From Kaistella pullorum (GTDB lineage Bacteria > Bacteroidota > Bacteroidia > Flavobacteriales > Weeksellaceae), in assembly GCF_014837035.1 (NCBI RefSeq), contig NZ_JACSPS010000001.1, positions 118,374 to 182,373 on the forward strand: a DNA stretch of 64,000 nt, written 5' to 3'. The notes below the pieces were generated by a model. That model worked only from the letters and a program-made list of their open reading frames with translations. It did no database searches and was not told the DNA's origin. Positions 43,043-50,619 of the stretch are shown here, in pieces. Position 1 is the stretch's first letter. Each line of letters starts with the position of its first letter. The translations under genes were made by a program, and so were the position numbers.

Positions 43043-43965
43043 TACACCATGTTTTTTTTTGAAGATGGTGCTTTAGATAACATATCCAGTTTTTCTTTAA
43101 ATTTTTGAATATACAAGTACGAAATAAAATAAAATCTTTGATAAATCGACAAACAGTACGCAAATATCATCCGATTATTTTGCTCAGCTGTCTTCTTTAA
43201 ATTGATCCAATTAAGTATAACATTTGCTACTGCTATCTTATCAATATTTTTAAGATGCTTCCAGGCAATAATCCGCACCTTCGTACTTCTTGTAAAATTT
43301 ACAAGATCTGTACTCCCGCTCCATGCTCCACCGTCATGCACCCGATAGACCACCGGTGCATTGTCTGAATAGTAAAAGGATCCATATTGTGACAGAAAAA
43401 GCCAAAGTGAGGCGTCAATTAATGAACTGGCCAGTTGTGGAGGCAAATCTTTCATAAAATTTCTAAAAAGGGCCGTTGGAGTTGGGATATGTATGAAAGG
43501 CGTTTCAGATTTATTGAAAGAGGTCTTGCTTAGTAGATTTTTTCTCCGCTCTAAAACATTATTCCTAAGGACGTTCATATTGCTAAAGCACAGAGCATAC
43601 TCCTTGTTTTCTTCTAAAAACTCGACCTGTGTCCGGAGTTTTAGCGGATCCGTCCAGTAATCATCACCTTCACAAATGGCAATATATTTCCCGGCAGCTC
43701 TTTGCAAAGCCCAGTTAATATTTCCGGACATACCTTTGTTCTCCTCGTGTCTCGTATAAAATATTTTAAAATTTGACGGAACTTGCCGGCTCGCTAAAAA
43801 AGCCTTCACAATCTCGTCTGTATTGTCCGGCGATCTATCGTTAGCAATAATATATTCGATCTCGCCGGGATATTCCTGCAGTAATACACTGGATAAAGTT
43901 TCCGTAATATATTCAGCATGACAATGGGTGATCGTTATTACAGTGATTTTGGGATATAAGCTCAT
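43042..43965 (-). CDS. Glycosyltransferase family 2
   Basis: 307 residues. KITVITITHCHAEYITETLS, YIIANDRSPDNTDEIVKAFL and YIAICEGDDYWTDPLKLRTQ (DxD within EGDDYW, typical of a large GT2 subfamily in O-antigen clusters). Close to the Wzt-like gene, 16 nt upstream of it in transcription order; its stop overlaps the start of the broken acyltransferase gene as TAATG. Confidence 0.92.
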   Translation of the reverse strand: MSLYPKITVITITHCHAEYITETLSSVLLQEYPGEIEYIIANDRSPDNTDEIVKAFLASRQVPSNFKIFYTRHEENKGMSGNINWALQRAAGKYIAICEGDDYWTDPLKLRTQVEFLEENKEYALCFSNMNVLRNNVLERRKNLLSKTSFNKSETPFIHIPTPTALFRNFMKDLPPQLASSLIDASLWLFLSQYGSFYYSDNAPVVYRVHDGGAWSGSTDLVNFTRSTKVRIIAWKHLKNIDKIAVANVILNWINLKKTAEQNNRMIFAYCLSIYQRFYFISYLYIQKFKEKLDMLSKAPSSKKNMV

Positions 43966-43981
43966 ATTATTAAAGAACTAC

Positions 43982-45247
43982 TTAATTGGCGACAATCTCC
44001 CATTCAAATTTTGGCTTAATATATCCCGGCTCTCGCCCCATATAGACGCCGAGGTCGCGCTCTCCATCCTGAACCGTAAAGGTGAATGCATTTGCAATCG
44101 AAAATTCTGCCCGGCTTCGGTCAACCACACACATAAATTTTAAACTGTATGAGCCACTTTGAAAGAAATTAGGAGGAAATAGGCAAACAACGGTGTTTTT
44201 TCCTTGCCGGAGTTTGAGACTTTCCGAGGTGTTAAAACTGAACAAAGCTTCCCCCAATTCGCTTATTAAATGATAAGTAATGTGATATCGTTCAGGTTCG
44301 CTACATTTAATTTCAATTTCAGTAACCAATTCAATGAGACCATTTTCATCCAGGGGCTCAGAGGAAGTACGATTGCGATTTTTGATCTCAATTGATTTTA
44401 ATTCAACATTTGCAGTTCCTCTTTCATAAGATTGAAAGTGAATATTGTGCCCGCCATTTGTCAGATAGGCATTTACACACTGATGGATATCCCCCGAAAA
44501 ATCAATTCTACCATTTTTAAGCAAAATCCCCTTATCACATAGTGTTTTCACACTCGCCATATTATGACTCACAAACAGCACCGTCCTTCCCTCACCCTTA
44601 CTCACATCGCCCATCTTCCCCAGGCATTTTTTCTGAAACTCCGCGTCGCCCACGGCTAATACTTCATCCACAATTAAAATCTCAGATTCCAGATGCGCGG
44701 CCACCGCAAAGGCCAGCCTCACATACATCCCCGAAGAGTAGCGTTTCACCGGCGTGTCGATATACCGCTCCACGCCCGCAAAATCCACGATCTCATCAAA
44801 CTTTCTTTTGATCTCGTTACGCCTCATACCTAAAATAGCGCCGTTTAGAAAGATATTCTCGCGGCCTGTCATCTCGGGGTTAAAGCCGGTTCCCACTTCG
44901 AGCAAAGAAGCAATCCTGCCCTGCACTTCGAAATGTCCGGTCGTAGGTTTGGTTACCCGGCTCAGCAGTTTAAGCAGCGTAGATTTGCCCGCACCGTTGC
45001 GCCCAATGATGCCTACGGCATCGCCTTTTTCAATTTCGAAGTTGATGTCTTTTAAGGACCATACATAGTCGCTTTCGCCTTTGGTAGCGCGGTCGTTGCT
45101 TTCGCCGATCTTAAGGAAGGGGTCTTCTTTGCCGCGGAGGCGCGCCCAGGCCCGGTTCAGGTCATGGCTCAGGGTGCCGGTACCGACTTCACCGAGGCGG
45201 TATTGTTTGGAGATGTTGACGGCGCGGATGGCGGTGTTTGGATTCAA
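43982..45247 (-). CDS. Polysaccharide ABC transporter ATP-binding protein, Wzt-like with C-terminal domain
   Basis: 421 residues. Walker A GIIGRNGAGKSTLLKLLSRV (about 84-103), signature RYSSGMYVRLAFAVAAHL and Walker B ILIVDEVLAVGD, H-loop VLFVSHNMASV. Residues of about 265-421 form a beta-rich Wzt C-terminal domain (IHFQSYERGTANVELKSIEI), which in other bacteria binds the glycan end and couples chain length to export. Start is a TTG at 45245-45247 with an in-frame TAA nine nt upstream, so no ATG exists. Partner permease: 24185-25033. Confidence 0.93.
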   Translation of the reverse strand: MNPNTAIRAVNISKQYRLGEVGTGTLSHDLNRAWARLRGKEDPFLKIGESNDRATKGESDYVWSLKDINFEIEKGDAVGIIGRNGAGKSTLLKLLSRVTKPTTGHFEVQGRIASLLEVGTGFNPEMTGRENIFLNGAILGMRRNEIKRKFDEIVDFAGVERYIDTPVKRYSSGMYVRLAFAVAAHLESEILIVDEVLAVGDAEFQKKCLGKMGDVSKGEGRTVLFVSHNMASVKTLCDKGILLKNGRIDFSGDIHQCVNAYLTNGGHNIHFQSYERGTANVELKSIEIKNRNRTSSEPLDENGLIELVTEIEIKCSEPERYHITYHLISELGEALFSFNTSESLKLRQGKNTVVCLFPPNFFQSGSYSLKFMCVVDRSRAEFSIANAFTFTVQDGERDLGVYMGREPGYIKPKFEWEIVAN

Positions 45248-46656
45248 AATTTTTTAGTTTATTTACTTTTGACTTCGTCGAACCACTACGTTGGGTTTGC
45301 CTTGATGCAAAAGTAACAAAAAATCAAGACTGGATCTTTGCCGCCTAACTTTTAGATTTTTAATGGAGTTAGCGAAGCTCCTGCGTCGCTTTTTGCTAAA
45401 AAATTAAAATTTCTTTAAGAAAATTTTGACTCCTTACAGTCGTAGAACCACTTCGTTAGGTTTCAAACTTGCGCGGACAGGAGATTTTTTCTTCGATCCT
45501 TCTTTATTGTCGCGCTTCGGACAAAGGGAATTTTTAAGTGGTTCAAATTTAGACATTTTGAGATAAAGAAATTTAAATTTTTCTTAACGCAAAAATCTCC
45601 TAAGTCATTTTTAAATACCGCAGTATGCGTTTGTCATTGGCTGCGCCGAACCTACGGTTTCAGAACACAGACTGAAGGTCTGCGAATGTAGTTCAGAAGA
45701 GGAGTGAAGAAATCAGCGAAGCGGTTCGGCGAAGTCAATCTAATAAAGCCTGCAGATCGGTCAGTAAGAGATCCCTCCTTCGTCGGGATGACAACCAGTA
45801 CAGTCGGCATGACAACCAAACTTTGTTAAACTTTAGATCATTCCTGGTGGAACGGACTTTTGTCATTCAGAACGCAGCGAAGCGGAGTGAAGAATCTCTC
45901 ATTTTGATCGCAAACCAATCAGTAGAGATCCCTCCTTTGTCGGAATGACAACCGCGCTATGTCATTGGCTCACCGAATCTACGGTTCAGAACACAGACAG
46001 AAGGTCTGCGAACGAAGTTCAGAAGCGAGGTGAAGAATCTCAACGTTCGACTAGGTTAAACTTTACAACCCTATATTACTCTCAGAAAGAGATCCCTCCT
46101 TCGTCGGAATGACAACTGTTGTCAGATGAACGCGCTTTGTCATTAGCTGCGCCGAACCTTCGGTTTTAGAACACAGACTGAAGGTCTGCGAACGAAGTTC
46201 AGAAGCATAATCGAATTGAACCTCTTACTTTGAGCACCAGTCAGTGGAGATTCCTCCTTCGTCGGAATAACAACCGCGCTATGTCATTCAGAACGGAGCG
46301 CAGCGTAGTGAAGAATCTCTTTGTCAGAGGTCCCTCCTTCGTCGGGATGACAACTGTTGTCAGATCAACGCGGTTTGTCATTGGCTACGCCGAACCTACG
46401 GTTTCAGAACGGAGCGAAGCGCAGTGCAAATGTGCACCATATCACGAATTCCAGAAAATACAATTAATAAATAATGAGTAAAGGAACTATCCCCGCAAAG
46501 ACACTCTTCAATGCGACCGTTTTACATCATTAAAATCTCAATGACTCCGACATTACCGCTCTGTCATCAGCAATCTACTTTACGAACTTTCTCAGTAACA
46601 TCCTCTTACACTTTGAATTTTGTAATCAGGTCTTGTAAAAACCGGTATTACCGCCA
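45248..46656. repeat. 1.4-kb repeat-rich gap without a gene
   Basis: 45295-45615 is the inverted copy of the element at 19.26-19.48 kb. Copies of GATCCCTCCTTCGTCGGGAT follow at 45768-45792, 45928-45950, 46088-46110, 46247-46270 and 46328-46352. GTCATTGGCTGCGCCGAACC-type blocks with CAGACTGAAGGTCTGCGAAC lie at 45632-45690, 45961-46015, 46140-46200 and 46377-46410. 46061-46206 pairs, inverted, with 26755-26897. A 19-codon frame at 46474-46533 is too short to call. Confidence 0.88.
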
Positions 46657-47805
46657 TTACTTCACAGGAAATTCCGGTCGGCGCATTTTGAATTTGGTTC
46701 CTGTAAGCGATTCTAAAAATAGAACGAGCGCCGTTTTTTCATCTTTTGTCAGCTTTAAAGGCTGCATCAGCGAATCTGTCACCGGATAATTGGGATCTTT
46801 CAGTTTTTGATCGGGTTTCGGATCGATCATGTGCATTCCGCTATTGTACATGTTGACAATACCTTCCAGATCATCAAATAAACCATTGTGCATCCATGGT
46901 CTTGTCAACAGGAGATCGCGGAGTTGCGGGGTTTTAAATTTGCCCACATCTTCCGGTTTTCCGGTTACACTGTAGAGTCCCAAATCCTCGTATTCTCTTT
47001 TATAATACGTCAAACCGATATTATGAAAAGATTCATCGGTAAGGTTTTTACCGTTATGGCAGTTCATGCATCTTGCTTTGGTGCGGAAGATGTGCATGCC
47101 GTAAATTTCCCGGTCGGAAAGCGCATCGTAATTCCCGTCAATGAACTGATCGAAACGGCTGGGCTGACTTTTAATTGTTTTCTGGAATTCGGCGATGGCT
47201 TTCACAATTTTCGGATAGGTGATTTTGTCATCTCCAAAAGCGTCTTTAAATAAAGGCTGATAACCTTTGATTTTCTTAATTTTTTCGGGCAGCGATTTCA
47301 CGTCCATATCCATCTCATGATGCGCACCCAAAGGTCCGGCGACCTGCTCTTCAAGTGTTTTTGCCCGTCCGTCCCAAAAAAATGTGGTCCGGTCCGCTAT
47401 GTTGAAAAGGGAAATGGTATTGCGGTTCCCTGAAAGATGGTTGTTCCCGATGGAAACGCGTCTTCTGTCTGTCCAACCCATTTCGGGGTCATGGCAGGTA
47501 CTGCACGAAATCTGATTCGATTTTGAAAGCTTAGGGTCAAAAAACAGCATTTTTCCCAAAATAACCTCGGGTCTGTCCTGTGCCTCAAAATACAGAGAAT
47601 CTCTTTTAACAGAAGAAAATTCAGACCATTTCACACCCTTGTCAATAGTTGGTTTGGGCCACTCTGCAATTGCCTTTTTGTAGCTTTTAACGATATCATC
47701 AATGGTTGGATCCTGTATGTTGGATAGCGTATTGCTCACTTTCGGCGTAAAACTCCACAGGAAAAAAACGGATAATACGGTAAATGCGGTGATGTATCTC
47801 TTCAT
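46657..47805 (-). CDS. Di-haem cytochrome-c peroxidase (CCP/MauG family)
   Basis: 382 residues with an N-terminal signal (MKRYITAFTVLSVFFLWSFT). Two haem c motifs: CSTCH (about 102-106) and CMNCH (about 248-252). LSGNRNTISLFNIADRTTFF and WDGRAKTLEEQVAGPLGAHH are family signatures; GKFKTPQLRDLLLTRPWMHN follows the second haem. Reduces peroxide in the periplasm with cytochrome c, or serves as a MauG-like maturase. The last gene of the TonB receptor unit (34-nt gap). That company suggests a role tied to the imported substrate rather than general peroxide defence. Confidence 0.9.
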   Translation of the reverse strand: MKRYITAFTVLSVFFLWSFTPKVSNTLSNIQDPTIDDIVKSYKKAIAEWPKPTIDKGVKWSEFSSVKRDSLYFEAQDRPEVILGKMLFFDPKLSKSNQISCSTCHDPEMGWTDRRRVSIGNNHLSGNRNTISLFNIADRTTFFWDGRAKTLEEQVAGPLGAHHEMDMDVKSLPEKIKKIKGYQPLFKDAFGDDKITYPKIVKAIAEFQKTIKSQPSRFDQFIDGNYDALSDREIYGMHIFRTKARCMNCHNGKNLTDESFHNIGLTYYKREYEDLGLYSVTGKPEDVGKFKTPQLRDLLLTRPWMHNGLFDDLEGIVNMYNSGMHMIDPKPDQKLKDPNYPVTDSLMQPLKLTKDEKTALVLFLESLTGTKFKMRRPEFPVK

Positions 47806-47839
47806 TTTTGAATGTAATGATTATTGATAAAAAAGCGGT

Positions 47840-49366
47840 TTAAAAGGTGATGCCAAAACTTGCGCCTGCAAAATTATTGTTCTTTTGCTGAATGTTTTGC
47901 GCAAACCATTCTCCGCTTACAAAAAATGCAGGTAGTTTTTCTGATTTAATGTCATACCGCACACTGGCGCCATAAGTTGATGTATTGCTTGTGAGAAAGC
48001 GGTAATCGTGCAGCACCCAATCTGCAATGGACGGCCGGAGACTGAGGTCCAAAGCATTGACGGCATTATTCACTTTCCGGAAAGAAAACCGGGGTTTAAA
48101 AGAAAGCACCTGATTATCTGAAAGTTCCAGTTGAAAGGCAGTATGCATGCCCAAAGTGAAAGCATCATATTTTTGTCCCGAAAACGGATAGATCCTGCGG
48201 TCGGTTATTTCGCTGTAATTAAAGAACGGAACTAAAGTCATTACAAAATCCTCATTCGTGAACTGATAAAACAGTTTCGCTGTGGAATTGTAATTTTCGC
48301 GTTTGTACGCAGCCCTTTTGTAGATCTGCTGAATCATTTCGGTATTGTGGGTATACCCGAACTCATATCCTGTGTGAATATCGGATGTATACGAAACCAC
48401 AAGACCGGTTCTGTGCTTACCGAAGCTGAAGAACTTCGCCGCTTCGATAGCATACAGATCATTTTCAAGATCACTTGCATCCAGAAAATTATTGGCATTT
48501 TTAGGTTTAATTCCCTTTACATTATTCGACCTTTTTAAACTTCCCCTGATATAAAAATCTTTTCCTTTGCTGCCTGAAATATGACCGCCAACCTGGTATC
48601 CTGTTTCTTCAAACAGTACGGAAGCATATTCGCTGCTAAAAAAATTATTGCTGAATCCGAAACCTACCATTTGGTAAATTATGGGTTTATTGACGGTACT
48701 TACAAAATTTACAGAACCGGTTTGGGTATATAAATTCAGTTCTCCGAATGCACCTACCTGCAATTTTTTGTAAATATCGTAGTTCGCACCCGCTCTTAAA
48801 ATAAGGTCCGATGTCGTGTTTTTACTGCGTGGATCTCTGTTCCTGAAAGCCATCTGTGCTGTATAATGGGCTTCGATTCCATAACTGAATCTGCTGAACT
48901 GCCTGCCGTATCCCCCGCCAAACTGATAGACTTCCAGCTTTTTGTTTCCCCCTACCGAATCGGATAAAATGTATGGAGCCACCCGTTCATAGTCTAAATC
49001 TTCATTCCATTTGATGTTTTTCAGATTGATGTTGGTGTAACCGGCATTTCCCCAGAGGAAATTATTCTTTTTAGTCTTTTTATAAGATGCGGCGCTGACG
49101 GAAAAACCCTCTGATCCGGAACCTGACTGCTGACGGTAAATGTTCTTATTTTCGTTCTGATAGGAAATGCTGAGCTCTGAAAATGACACAGAACTATAAT
49201 CCGACCTGTTGGCCGGATTATAGAAATACTGTTGGGTAAGAAACCGTTCCTCACTGTACTGCTGTACATTTTTTTTAAAAATAAGGCTGCTGTCAACCGA
49301 TTGAGAATGAAGTATTGAACCGAGTGCAACCAGACAGGGAGATAAAAATTTCTTAATACTGAACAT
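47840..49366 (-). CDS. DUF6850-type outer-membrane beta-barrel protein
   Basis: 508 residues. Signal peptide MFSIKKFLSPCLVALGSILH, then ~20 predicted strands with alternating residues and an aromatic end, NNFAGASFGITF. The arrangement (…YNPANRSDYSSVSFSELSIS…) is the DUF6850 barrel that accompanies TonB/DUF4876 gene sets in Bacteroidota. Function unknown; a second outer-membrane component, perhaps a channel, is inferred. Between DUF4876 (14-nt gap) and the peroxidase. Confidence 0.75.
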   Translation of the reverse strand: MFSIKKFLSPCLVALGSILHSQSVDSSLIFKKNVQQYSEERFLTQQYFYNPANRSDYSSVSFSELSISYQNENKNIYRQQSGSGSEGFSVSAASYKKTKKNNFLWGNAGYTNINLKNIKWNEDLDYERVAPYILSDSVGGNKKLEVYQFGGGYGRQFSRFSYGIEAHYTAQMAFRNRDPRSKNTTSDLILRAGANYDIYKKLQVGAFGELNLYTQTGSVNFVSTVNKPIIYQMVGFGFSNNFFSSEYASVLFEETGYQVGGHISGSKGKDFYIRGSLKRSNNVKGIKPKNANNFLDASDLENDLYAIEAAKFFSFGKHRTGLVVSYTSDIHTGYEFGYTHNTEMIQQIYKRAAYKRENYNSTAKLFYQFTNEDFVMTLVPFFNYSEITDRRIYPFSGQKYDAFTLGMHTAFQLELSDNQVLSFKPRFSFRKVNNAVNALDLSLRPSIADWVLHDYRFLTSNTSTYGASVRYDIKSEKLPAFFVSGEWFAQNIQQKNNNFAGASFGITF

Positions 49367-49380
49367 GGTGATAGCCTGGT

Positions 49381-50595
49381 TTATCTTATAATTCCGTTGA
49401 TAAAACTGGATTGTGAATCTCTGGTGAAATCGGAAGCAGAATTATTGGTGTCTTTGTAGATATTTTTACCGTTTGCAGTTTGGCCCAAAACTTTTCTTCT
49501 CACAGTTTTCCCGCTGTAGCCTGGCGATGCACTGGTATAGCCTGCATCCAATGAAGCACCGGTAATTATATGCAGGAAATCTGCATCTCTGCTGGTATTT
49601 ACCGCATCTACAATCCAGGAATTTGGAATTTTGTAAGAATTTACGGTAGTTGTGTTCCCTGCCGCGTTGGTGTAAGAATAGGTGTATTTGTAATTCTGTA
49701 TGAAGGTAGCGGGATTTTCACCGGCCGGAAAACGGGCAATCACGTAAGCTTCCTGGCTTGTAGTGTAGAGGAATATCATGTTGAAGGACATTTTGGTATA
49801 CACCACTGCCGCATTGGGAACAGCAGGATTATCCACGTGACCCAAAGATGGATTGTTACTTGGAAATTCAAAATCGGCGTTACGGAGATCGAAACCGTTT
49901 GATGCTGTGTGATCAATAGCATTATCTGCAACCACAATAAAATCTCCGGGCTGCACCGGATATTGTGTTCCTGAACCTGTAAGAACCATCATATTGGAAA
50001 TTGGGAAATATTCTTCCACATTATATGGCGTAATAACTCTTTTTACCGTGGTGAAAAATTCCGATCCCGAAATAATTAAATTATCCGCATATAATACCTT
50101 GTCGGTATTGTTGACCAGCTTGAAATAACGCGAATTATTGTAGTTCTTGTTATCCGGAGTTTTTACCCCGGTAAAGAAAACCTCTTCAATAAGGAAATCC
50201 TGGCTGAACTGTTTGATCTGAAGGTTGACCAAAACATTTGATGTGGCCGTATTGATATCAATATTTGCGGTTCCGCCAACCTGCACCTCATCTAAACTGA
50301 CCATAATGGCCTCTCCGTTTGCAACTACCTTGTAGGAGCCGTAAGGAAGGTCAAAAGTATGTGCACTTTGGTTGACGAAATTATATTTGGTGATGGCTCC
50401 TGTATTCACCTCCTGGATCTCGACTGCCACATTTTTGTAAGAAGAGATATCTTTTCCGGAAAGGGTCACTGTTAAGTTGCTTTTCTGCGCCACTACCGCG
50501 CCGCTTCCGAACCCGTCATCATCTCTTGAACACGAAACCGTTACTGTAGTTGCCATTGCTGCGAGCAATCCGAAGATTAATAATCTTTTTTTCAT
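49381..50595 (-). CDS. DUF4876 lipoprotein
   Basis: 404 residues. MKKRLLIFGLLAAMATTVTV SCSRDDD gives a lipobox cysteine near residue 22. LTVTLSGKDISSYKNVAVEI and the later FLIEEVFFTGVKTPDNKNYN, YFKLVNNTDKVLYADNLIIS match DUF4876, a surface lipoprotein family with an Ig-like N-terminal part and a lamin-tail-like core. It is encoded right after the TonB receptor (24-nt gap), the position usual for SusD-like partners, although it is not SusD. It may present substrate to the receptor. Confidence 0.82.
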   Translation of the reverse strand: MKKRLLIFGLLAAMATTVTVSCSRDDDGFGSGAVVAQKSNLTVTLSGKDISSYKNVAVEIQEVNTGAITKYNFVNQSAHTFDLPYGSYKVVANGEAIMVSLDEVQVGGTANIDINTATSNVLVNLQIKQFSQDFLIEEVFFTGVKTPDNKNYNNSRYFKLVNNTDKVLYADNLIISGSEFFTTVKRVITPYNVEEYFPISNMMVLTGSGTQYPVQPGDFIVVADNAIDHTASNGFDLRNADFEFPSNNPSLGHVDNPAVPNAAVVYTKMSFNMIFLYTTSQEAYVIARFPAGENPATFIQNYKYTYSYTNAAGNTTTVNSYKIPNSWIVDAVNTSRDADFLHIITGASLDAGYTSASPGYSGKTVRRKVLGQTANGKNIYKDTNNSASDFTRDSQSSFINGIIR

Positions 50596-50619
50596 AGTAT
50601 TATATTTTTAAATAATTAG

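Noticed and set aside
42969-43163. Short minus-strand frame overlapping the end of a GT2 gene and the acyltransferase start
   Set aside because: Out-of-frame reading of both; the acyltransferase frame is explained by the frameshift.
24185-45247. Integrative element or prophage boundaries around the polysaccharide locus
   Set aside because: No integrase, transposase, att-like duplication at tRNA genes or phage genes are seen; the boundaries are dispersed repeats only.
46474-46533. 19-codon plus-strand ORF in the 45.2-46.7 kb gap
   Set aside because: Too short and no recognisable family; no promoter or conservation evidence available.
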